Shown here: one piece after another, positions 6,051-11,307 of the stretch
Position numbering within the stretch: position 1 is the first letter of the stretch
How the letters are laid out: each line of letters starts with the position of its first letter
Origin: an uncultured Clostridia bacterium
Lineage (GTDB): Bacteria; Bacillota; Clostridia; Oscillospirales; Acutalibacteraceae
DNA length: 11,307 nucleotides
Direction: 5' to 3'
Assembly: GCA_937880805.1 (NCBI GenBank)
Contig: CALGRR010000114.1
Span: 1 to 11,307 of the forward strand
The notes under the pieces: model-generated
Told to the model about the DNA's origin: nothing
What the model saw: only the letters and a program-made list of their open reading frames with translations
Databases searched by the model: none
Translations under genes and position numbers: made by a program

Positions 6051-7226
6051 ATGAAAAAACGCATTTTTGCGGCAATGCTTGCACTCTGCCTTGTTTTCTC
6101 GGCAGCGTTCTGTGTAAGTGCAAGTGCCGAAGACGGAAAGCTCAGATTTGATGAAAACGGAGAATTCAAGATTCTTCATATTTGTGACTGTCAGGATAAT
6201 TATCCCGCCCACACAGAAATGCTCGCATTCCTCGACACTGTTCTTAAAAAGTGTGAGCCCGACCTTGTTATTCTCGGCGGCGACAATACCGTTGACGAAG
6301 CAAAAACAAAAGAGCTTGCAGTTGAAGAGCTTGTTAAACCTTTTGTTGAAAACGAAGTTTACTTTACTCTTGTTTTCGGCAATCACGACCGTGAGCAGGG
6401 TGTTGATAACGATGCTCTTCTTAAGATGTATCAGAAATACGGCGGAGAATACTGCCTTGCTTATGATGCTGTTGAAGAACTCAGCGGCACAGGTAACCAC
6501 TATCTTCCCATATATGCTTCAAAGGGTTCAGAAATGAAATTCAATCTTTGGATGTTTGATTCGGGCAGCAGCATTCACGAAAACGGGGAATGGCTCGGCT
6601 ATGACAGCGTTCGTGAAGACCAGATTGAATGGTATGAGTCAGAAAGCAAAAAGCTTGTTGACGGCAACGGAAAAATGGTTAATTCACTCGCATTCCAGCA
6701 CATTATCGTAAGCGATGTTTATGATGAAATGTTTGTTGAATCTCCCTTTGCAATGGGTGAGATTACAAGAGAATTCAACGGAAAGATTTATTCGTTCCTT
6801 CCCAAAACCCATAATTTTTCAGGCTTCCTCGGTGAATATCCCTGCCCCGGATATATCAATTACGGTCAGCTTGATGCAATGGCTGAAACAGGCAATGTGC
6901 TCGGCATTTTCTCGGGTCACGACCACATAAACGATTTTGAGCTTGAAATGAAGGGCATCAGAATCATCAACACTCCCGGTGCATCAGTTGAATCCTACGG
7001 CTACTCATTCACAAGAGGTGCAAGACTTCTCACAATCAAAGAAGAAGACACTTCAACCTTTGAGAGTGAGCTTATCAGATATACTGACCTTGCAATCGAA
7101 GATCCGGATTTTGCAGAAGCTGCGGGCATCAGCAAAATTGAGGCTATATTCAGCAATCTTGCAGGCGATATTCTTGTTGCATTCGGCAAGATTTCAAGCA
7201 TCTTTTCAGCAATTCTTTACTGGTAA
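6051..7226 (+). CDS. Secreted calcineurin-like metallophosphoesterase
   Basis: A 391-residue exported phosphoesterase. Residues 1-26 form a clear signal peptide (MKKR, hydrophobic core, SASA before ED) with no lipobox cysteine. The two-metal active site is laid out as in the calcineurin-like family: D46 and Q48 in ICDCQDN, D78 in GGDN, N111-H112-D113 in GNHD, H217 in FQHI, and H290/H292 in GHDH. The first motif is D-x-Q instead of D-x-H, a variation I recall from related clostridial enzymes. Fold and residues support hydrolysis of phosphate mono- or diesters outside the membrane; the substrate cannot be read from sequence. The last 20 residues or so (GDILVAFGKISSIFSAILYW) are amphipathic and hydrophobic and could hold the protein at the membrane; there is no LPXTG motif. 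The gene is monocistronic, divergent from the metal regulator, and closed by a strong terminator. Metal dependence and shared promoter region suggest, but do not prove, zinc-linked regulation. Confidence 0.88.
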   Translation: MKKRIFAAMLALCLVFSAAFCVSASAEDGKLRFDENGEFKILHICDCQDNYPAHTEMLAFLDTVLKKCEPDLVILGGDNTVDEAKTKELAVEELVKPFVENEVYFTLVFGNHDREQGVDNDALLKMYQKYGGEYCLAYDAVEELSGTGNHYLPIYASKGSEMKFNLWMFDSGSSIHENGEWLGYDSVREDQIEWYESESKKLVDGNGKMVNSLAFQHIIVSDVYDEMFVESPFAMGEITREFNGKIYSFLPKTHNFSGFLGEYPCPGYINYGQLDAMAETGNVLGIFSGHDHINDFELEMKGIRIINTPGASVESYGYSFTRGARLLTIKEEDTSTFESELIRYTDLAIEDPDFAEAAGISKIEAIFSNLAGDILVAFGKISSIFSAILYW

Positions 7227-7235
7227 AATATAAAC

Positions 7236-7268
7236 AAAAAATTCCCTTCGTGAGAAGGGAATTTTTTT
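7236..7268. terminator. Bidirectional terminator between the metallophosphoesterase and esterase genes
   Basis: A perfect 14-bp stem (7236-7249 with 7254-7267) is capped by the GTGA tetraloop, a GNRA-type loop. The A-run in the left arm and T-run in the right arm give a U-tract for both directions. It serves the plus-strand phosphoesterase and the minus-strand operon that ends at 7273. Confidence 0.92.
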
Positions 7269-7272
7269 ATGC

Positions 7273-8358
7273 TTATTTATTCATAAAATCCATAAGTCCG
7301 TGCCAGTCATCGCGTGAAAAATAGTGTGTTCCTTTGCGGAAGCATAAACCGATGTTTCCTTCATTCAGATATTTATCGGAATTAAGAAAATCTTCATCGT
7401 TATATACAAAGCCTTTTTTGCCGTAAAGCTCATAAACCTCGCTTGATGCGGCACAGCAAAGAAACTGCTTATCGGGTGCTGCCCAGAGATCGTTTTCAGC
7501 CGATGCAACGTGTATTTTCCTCGGTGCAATGAGTGAAAAAAGAAAATTCTGGTCAAACTCGGTTTCATCGTCTTTGCCTCTGCAGCTTTTATAGTTTTCG
7601 CAGAACCAATAATCAAAGCGGTCCGTTATTGCCTCAATCAGCTCATTTTTGGGGGGAGTTTTTCCTCTGTTGAGTGAATCGCCGCTGCAGCCCGCACAGT
7701 TTGAATGTGCAACCGAAAAACGGCTGTCAAATGCGGCGGTGAGAAGAGCTGTTTTGCCAAGCCTTGAATGACCTGCAACGCAAACATTTTCAAGGTCAAC
7801 CTCTTCACGGGTTTCAAGAAAATCCATAACCCTCATTGCTGCCCATGCCCACATTGCGATTTTGCCGGGGGAGTAAAGGGTGCGTTCGGAATTCTTATAT
7901 AATATGCCTGCAAGACCGTTTGAAAAATCGCCGTCATCGCTTGTTACATCCTTGTAGCAGAAGGAGGCACAGGCAAAGCCGTTATCAATAATTTCTTCGG
8001 TGGGCATATATTTATCGGGCACTTCGGGTCTGAAATTTATGTGAACAAAGGCTTTGTGCTTTGCTCCGTCTGAAGGATAAACATATGAAACGGGGAAGGT
8101 AAATTCTTCGCCGTTTATAACCGAAGTGATTTCAACTTTGCAATATGTTGCTTTTGATGCACAGAAGCGGATATCTGTTTCGGTTATTTCAAAGCTCACC
8201 TTTTCAGGCTTTTCGGGAAGATAACCGTATTCGCATTTTTGCATCATATCCGCAACAAGAGGGCGGATTGTTTCCCACTCATTTGCCGTTTCGGCTCTTT
8301 TTTCGCTTATTTCAAGCGGGGAGGGAACAGCAAGCGTTTTGAGCATTTGCTTTATCAT
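7273..8358 (-). CDS. Alpha/beta-hydrolase, CE15-like (glucuronoyl or acetyl ester esterase)
   Basis: A 361-residue serine hydrolase with the layout of bacterial carbohydrate esterase family 15 proteins. The nucleophile motif GHSRLGKTALL places S198. SNCAGCSGDSLNRG (219-232) follows, and FDYWFCENY with FDQNFLFSLIAPR is the characteristic segment before the acidic region ASAENDLWA (E288 or D290). The catalytic His is probably H345 in GTHYFSRDDWH. CE15 enzymes split ester links between glucuronoyl groups of xylan and lignin alcohols; related forms act as acetylxylan esterases. There is no signal peptide, so it would act inside the cell on imported oligosaccharides or other small esters. ATG 8358 has AAGGA eight bases ahead and lies 17 bases after the aminotransferase stop, so it is the last gene of that operon. 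Operon partners give no hint of carbohydrate use, so substrate remains open; fold and catalytic Ser are well supported. Confidence 0.8.
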   Translation of the reverse strand: MIKQMLKTLAVPSPLEISEKRAETANEWETIRPLVADMMQKCEYGYLPEKPEKVSFEITETDIRFCASKATYCKVEITSVINGEEFTFPVSYVYPSDGAKHKAFVHINFRPEVPDKYMPTEEIIDNGFACASFCYKDVTSDDGDFSNGLAGILYKNSERTLYSPGKIAMWAWAAMRVMDFLETREEVDLENVCVAGHSRLGKTALLTAAFDSRFSVAHSNCAGCSGDSLNRGKTPPKNELIEAITDRFDYWFCENYKSCRGKDDETEFDQNFLFSLIAPRKIHVASAENDLWAAPDKQFLCCAASSEVYELYGKKGFVYNDEDFLNSDKYLNEGNIGLCFRKGTHYFSRDDWHGLMDFMNK

Positions 8359-8375
8359 AAAATCATTCCTTGTTT

Positions 8376-9593
8376 TTAATTCTGTTTGTAGCCGTCAAGA
8401 AAATCCGCAAGGCTTTCCATTGCGGTTTCAAGCACTCTGACTTCGGGAAGAAAAACAACTCTGAAGTGGTCGGGCTCTTTCCAGTTGAAGCCCGTGCCGC
8501 AGGTTACAAGTATTTTTTTGCTGCGAAGAAGGTCAAGAGAAAACTTAACATCATCGGTGATGTTGAATTTCTTTGTGTCGATTTTCGGGAAAATATAAAA
8601 TGCAGCCTTCGGTTTAACTGCTGTTATTCCGGGAATTGCGTTGAGTGCGTTATAAACAAATTCTCCCTGCTCATAAAGCCTTCCGCCTGGGTGGAGAAGA
8701 GCATCGCCGGATTGAGTTCCGCCGAGTGCTGTCTGAATAATGCTTTGTGCGGGCACATTTGAGCAAAGACGCATTGTTGAAAGCAGATTAAGCCCCTCAA
8801 TATAGCCTTTTGCCCTTGATTTATCGCCTGCAAGGCACAGCCAGCCTACTCTGTAGCCCGCAACCTTATGCGATTTTGAAAGCCCGTTGAAGCAAAGTGT
8901 GAGCAAATCGGGAGCAAGCGAAGCAAGAGCGATATGCTCATCGCCTTCCATTACAAGGCGGTCATAGATTTCATCGGCAAAAAGAATAAGGTCATTCTGA
9001 CGGGCAACCTCAACAATCTGCTCAAGAATTTCCTTTGAATAAAGGGCACCCGTGGGGTTGTTTGGGTTGATAACAACAATGCCCTTTGTGCGGGGTGTAA
9101 CCTTTTTCTTTATATCGTCAATATCGGGATTCCAACCGTTCTTTTCATCGCACATATAATGAACCGCCGTGCCGCCCGCAAGGGTGACCGAAGCTGTCCA
9201 GAGAGGGTAATCGGGCATAGGAACAAGGATTTCATCGCCGTTATCGAGCAAGCCCTGCATTGACATTGTTATAAGCTCGCTTACGCCGTTGCCCGTGTAA
9301 ATATCGTTGACGCCTACATTCGGAATGTTTTTAAGCTGGCAATACTGCATTATTGCTTTTCTTGCCGCAAAAAGACCTTTTGATTCGGAATAACCTTCTG
9401 TTGAGCGAAGATTATAAATCATATCAACAACTATTTCGTCGGGTGCCTTGAAGCCGAAGGGAGCAGGATTGCCTATGTTGAGCTTAAGTATTTCTATTCC
9501 GTTTGCCTCCATACGGCTTGCCTCCTCCATAACGGGGCCGCGTATGTCATAGCAAACATTATCAAGTTTTTTTGATTTATCAAAGTTTCTCAA
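8376..9593 (-). CDS. alaA: Alanine-type aminotransferase (AlaA-like, fold-type I PLP enzyme)
   Basis: Predicted cytoplasmic aminotransferase converting pyruvate and glutamate to alanine and 2-oxoglutarate. The protein is strikingly like E. coli AlaA throughout: KLDNVCYDIRGPV, LKLNIGNPAPFGF, YTGNGVSELI, VPMPDYPLWTA, VINPNNPTGA, FADEIYD and NGLSKSHKVAGYRVGW, whose lysine (K240 from my start) forms the PLP Schiff base. A C-terminal FRVVFLPE supplies the arginine that binds the substrate carboxylate. No ATG exists before the conserved N-terminus. I chose TTG 9591-9593, which has GGTG six bases ahead, gives 405 residues and puts KL(D/E)NVCYD and the PLP lysine at the same numbers as in the E. coli sequence as I recall it. 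GTG 9602 or TTG 9623 are possible longer starts. The start overlaps the end of the acyltransferase gene by 14 bases, so expression is probably coupled. A valine-linked or other branched substrate preference cannot be excluded. Confidence 0.9.
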   Translation of the reverse strand: MRNFDKSKKLDNVCYDIRGPVMEEASRMEANGIEILKLNIGNPAPFGFKAPDEIVVDMIYNLRSTEGYSESKGLFAARKAIMQYCQLKNIPNVGVNDIYTGNGVSELITMSMQGLLDNGDEILVPMPDYPLWTASVTLAGGTAVHYMCDEKNGWNPDIDDIKKKVTPRTKGIVVINPNNPTGALYSKEILEQIVEVARQNDLILFADEIYDRLVMEGDEHIALASLAPDLLTLCFNGLSKSHKVAGYRVGWLCLAGDKSRAKGYIEGLNLLSTMRLCSNVPAQSIIQTALGGTQSGDALLHPGGRLYEQGEFVYNALNAIPGITAVKPKAAFYIFPKIDTKKFNITDDVKFSLDLLRSKKILVTCGTGFNWKEPDHFRVVFLPEVRVLETAMESLADFLDGYKQN

Positions 9594-10212
9594 TTTTATC
9601 ACCGTGGTATTCTTTGTATACAAATTTATCCGAGCTTAAAATTCCTCTTTCAACAACAGCCATAAGCCTTTCGTTGGATTCGGTAAGGTCTTCCGTTATT
9701 TCAATGGGCTCAAAGAATTCAATCTGAATTCTCTTTCTGAAAAGCTTATATTTGCCCGTTATTGAAAACGGAACAATTTTTGAGCCCGTAACCTGAGCCA
9801 TTTTAACCGCACCGTATTTGAAGGGCAGAATAACGTGCTCAAGGCATTCTTCCTTTGTTTTAACCTTGCCCTCGGGAAAAATTCCTATAACCTTATTGTC
9901 TTCAAGCACTTCGATTGCCGAAGAAAGAGCGTGCTTATCTTTTGCACGGCGGTTAACGGGAATTATGCCGAGCTTATCAAAAAGATATTTGAGGGGCGGC
10001 TTCATAAGGTCATCTTTTGCAAGAAAGTGAACGCATCTCTGAGTACCGAAGCCAACCATAACACAGTCCCAGAAATGAGTGTGGTTGCCCGCAATAACAA
10101 TTCTTCCGCTTTCGGGAATGTTTTCGGCACCGATAACAACGGGATGATACATAAATGTGAAAAGTTTTTCAAACCAGCCTCTGTTATTAATATAAAAAGC
10201 AGGCTCTGTCAT
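9580..10212 (-). CDS. plsC: 1-acyl-sn-glycerol-3-phosphate acyltransferase (PlsC family)
   Basis: A 210-residue acyltransferase that adds the second fatty acyl chain to lysophosphatidic acid, giving phosphatidic acid, the precursor of membrane phospholipids. The catalytic H-x4-D motif is NHTHFWD (H44, D49); the phosphate-binding motif is IFPEGK (111-116); the intermediate region has FLAKDDLMKPPLKYLFDKLGIIPVNRR. The length is typical of short PlsC proteins, with a hydrophobic patch near residues 13-27 and a basic surface suggesting attachment to the inner membrane face. ATG 10212 is preceded by GGAGGAG at an ideal distance; a TTG 15 bases upstream is part of that site rather than a start. It is the first gene of a three-gene minus-strand operon with a promoter at 10270-10298. 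A related acyltransferase acting on another lysophospholipid is possible. Confidence 0.9.
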   Translation of the reverse strand: MTEPAFYINNRGWFEKLFTFMYHPVVIGAENIPESGRIVIAGNHTHFWDCVMVGFGTQRCVHFLAKDDLMKPPLKYLFDKLGIIPVNRRAKDKHALSSAIEVLEDNKVIGIFPEGKVKTKEECLEHVILPFKYGAVKMAQVTGSKIVPFSITGKYKLFRKRIQIEFFEPIEITEDLTESNERLMAVVERGILSSDKFVYKEYHGDKIEKL

Positions 10213-10269
10213 ATTTTTCTCCTCCAATGTAAAAGAGTCTATGTATTAAATATAGGTCATATATAAATA

Positions 10270-10298
10270 ATAATATCACAACAGTTTCAAATATACAA
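10270..10298 (-). promoter_or_regulatory. Extended -10 promoter of the plsC-alaA-esterase operon
   Basis: On the minus strand TTGTAT (10293-10298) is followed after 17 bases by TATTAT (10270-10275), directly preceded by TGA, which makes an extended -10 (TGn). The leader to the plsC start is about 50 bases with no evident structure. Confidence 0.65.
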
Positions 10299-10302
10299 GA
10301 GC

Positions 10303-10338
10303 AAAAGCTGCCGTTCCGAAATGAAACGGCAGCTTTTT
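10303..10338. terminator. Strong hairpin terminator upstream of plsC
   Basis: A perfect 13-bp stem (AAAAGCTGCCGTT 10303-10315 with AACGGCAGCTTTT 10325-10337) with a 9-base loop. T-runs follow on both strands. In the minus direction it would end transcripts from the small gene at 10351, separating them from the plsC promoter; in the plus direction it could belong to a gene lost at the nearby junction. Confidence 0.85.
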
Positions 10339-10350
10339 ATTTGCTTTCTC

Positions 10351-10629
10351 TTACTGAAAATCATCTTCTATTACTTCATGCTCTGCTAATTCCTTACGTT
10401 TTGCTGCCTCTTCTTCTCTTGCTAATAAAACAGCACGCTGTTCTGCATCATGGTTAATTTTAAGTATTATTTTTTTAATAATCAAACCAATCAAATAAAA
10501 TACAACCAATGTAGCTAATACAAAAATTAGTGTTTGCGTTAATGAAAATTTATATACAATACATGCAATACTCACAATGCAACCAGCAAAAAGCATAATT
10601 ACCAAAGGAATATTTCTTCCCTCTTTCAT
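10351..10629 (-). CDS. Small two-TM membrane protein following cheD, function unknown
   Basis: A 92-residue protein with two predicted membrane helices (about 8-26 and 32-51) joined by a short loop, then a charged, probably helical cytoplasmic tail (52-92) rich in Glu, Ala, Lys and Arg and ending VIEDDFQ. No enzymatic motif is visible. ATG 10629 has GGAGGG in the correct place and lies 29 bases after the cheD stop, so the gene belongs to the che operon. I recall small hypothetical proteins at the same place between cheD and the flagellar sigma factor gene in flagellated Lachnospiraceae, but no sigma factor follows here. A role in motility is suggested only by position. Base composition is low-GC like cheD and unlike the plsC operon (one 60-base line counted by hand, 10441-10500, has 11 G/C). 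Confidence 0.7.
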   Translation of the reverse strand: MKEGRNIPLVIMLFAGCIVSIACIVYKFSLTQTLIFVLATLVVFYLIGLIIKKIILKINHDAEQRAVLLAREEEAAKRKELAEHEVIEDDFQ

Positions 10630-10658
10630 TAAAATTTCCCTCCACTATCTAGGAAACC

Positions 10659-11144
10659 CTAAATTTTATACGGTGTCTTTCCAACAGATTTTACTAATAA
10701 TTCTCCTGTTTCCGGATAAAATTCTATTGTTCTTCCTGAATTCTTTCCTGTATCCTCTGCAATAATACGAATCTGAAGTTGTCTTAACTTTGCTTTTGTT
10801 GCTTCTACATTTCTATCTCCCACTCGAAGCATATCATTATCTGATTTAAAAGCAAACATTTGTGCACCACCTGCAATCTTTGCTACTAAATTTCGTCTAA
10901 CTGCTCCTGCTGCAATCATTCTCTTCAATAATTCTTCGATTCCTGTATCTGCAAATTTTGCAACATTTTGATTATTTCTAATCTTTGTACTATCTGGAAG
11001 CATAACATGTACCATACCACTTATTTTTTTTACTGGGTCATATAAAACAACCCCCACACAAGAACCAAGTCCTAATGTTGTAATTGCATCTGGTGGCATA
11101 CAAATATTCAATTCTGCCATTCCAATTTTAATCATTTTTCCCAT
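10659..11144 (-). CDS. cheD: Chemoreceptor glutamine deamidase CheD
   Basis: A 161-residue CheD. It deamidates specific glutamines in methyl-accepting chemoreceptors and, bound to CheC, raises CheC phosphatase activity on CheY-P during adaptation. The Cys-His-Thr active site is intact: T23 and C29 in TTLGLGSCVGVVLYD and H46 in SGMVHVMLP, with the same spacing as T21/C27/H44 of the Thermotoga enzyme. AKIAGGAQMF (88-97) is the usual mid-protein motif. The length is normal. ATG 11144 is preceded by AGGA at seven bases; the gene begins 14 bases after the cheC stop. Codon choice (TTA for Leu, CCA for Pro, AGA for Arg) differs from the znu and plsC operons, which prefer CTT/CTC and CCC/CCG, suggesting different descent. 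Confidence 0.95.
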   Translation of the reverse strand: MGKMIKIGMAELNICMPPDAITTLGLGSCVGVVLYDPVKKISGMVHVMLPDSTKIRNNQNVAKFADTGIEELLKRMIAAGAVRRNLVAKIAGGAQMFAFKSDNDMLRVGDRNVEATKAKLRQLQIRIIAEDTGKNSGRTIEFYPETGELLVKSVGKTPYKI

Positions 11145-11158
11145 AACGTTATCCTATC

Positions 11159-11307
11159 CTACAATCCTAAAGATTTCATAATTGCACCATAAGATTCCAA
11201 TGTAGGCATTAATAAGAAATAGCCTCCCATTTCGTTTTGTGCATCTTCGCCAAATTCTGCTTCAATCATCAATGCTCTATCTCCTAATTTACCAAATTCA
11301 ATCGCTG
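11159..11307 (-). CDS. cheC: CheC-type CheY-P phosphatase, C-terminal 48 residues
   Basis: The window edge cuts this gene. The visible C-terminus has the CheC-like pattern EAEFGEDAQNEMGGYFLLMP, then LESYGAIMKSLGL and a TAG stop. CheC removes phosphate from CheY and binds CheD, so the cheC-cheD order fits their joint role. Both phosphatase active-site motifs (E-x3-N type) lie in the missing part, so activity cannot be judged. Related CheX or FliY proteins are the alternatives, but the neighbouring cheD favours CheC. Confidence 0.8.
   Translation of the reverse strand, partial: AIEFGKLGDRALMIEAEFGEDAQNEMGGYFLLMPTLESYGAIMKSLGL

Noticed and set aside
5964..6500. 178-residue minus-strand ORF opposite the metallophosphoesterase
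   Set aside because: It is antisense to a gene with clear catalytic motifs and runs into the divergent promoter region; no start signal was seen.
9835..10266. 143-residue plus-strand ORF opposite plsC
   Set aside because: It is the complement of the PlsC catalytic region with no ribosome binding site.
1..11307. CRISPR array, tRNA/rRNA, insertion sequence, integrase, toxin-antitoxin or phage genes
   Set aside because: No repeat-spacer pattern, cloverleaf, transposase or integrase motif was found on either strand; all larger frames are explained by the listed genes.

Overview
The window reads as Firmicutes/Clostridia DNA of gut type: AGGAGG-like ribosome binding sites, consensus sigma-A promoters, U-tailed hairpin terminators and clostridial protein variants. 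The central block (about 1.26-10.34 kb) has the codon style I associate with Oscillospirales/Ruminococcaceae (Leu CTT/CTC, Pro CCC/CCG, Gly GGC). The right end (about 10.34-11.31 kb) uses TTA Leu, CCA Pro and AGA Arg and carries che genes in an order I associate with Lachnospiraceae. Both lineage guesses are inference from sequence style, not a database result.

Layout. Positions 1-1218 are a mosaic: (a) about 1-80, the start of a membrane or exported protein gene; (b) 79-516, an antisense piece of an OppA-type oligopeptide-binding protein; (c) 505-1218, the C-terminal part of RNA polymerase beta' (RpoC) with its terminator. One open frame runs through all three and would be mis-called as a single 390-residue protein. 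Then come a GH13 alpha-glucosidase (+), a convergent zinc uptake operon on the minus strand (Fur-family regulator, then znuA, znuC, znuB), a divergently transcribed secreted metallophosphoesterase (+), and a three-gene minus-strand operon: PlsC-type acyltransferase, AlaA-type aminotransferase and a CE15-like esterase. The right end holds cheC (partial), cheD and a small two-TM protein, all on the minus strand.

How the genes work together. The Fur-family gene leads the znu operon and is most simply a Zur-like zinc sensor controlling its own transcription. It shares a 141-base divergent promoter region with the metallophosphoesterase, and a 9+9 bp inverted repeat there covers both -35 boxes, so co-regulation is plausible. 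plsC-alaA-esterase are tightly packed (14-base overlap, then 17-base gap) between one extended -10 promoter and one strong terminator. CheC and CheD are interacting chemotaxis proteins.

Overall judgement: the genes are recognisable housekeeping or accessory families, and I see no convincing new multi-gene system. The notable points are the junctions, which may be assembly chimeras or real rearrangements, the divergent operator, and several variant metal-ligand or active-site residues. No CRISPR array, tRNA, rRNA, insertion sequence or origin was recognised. No gene-free stretch exceeds 300 bases.
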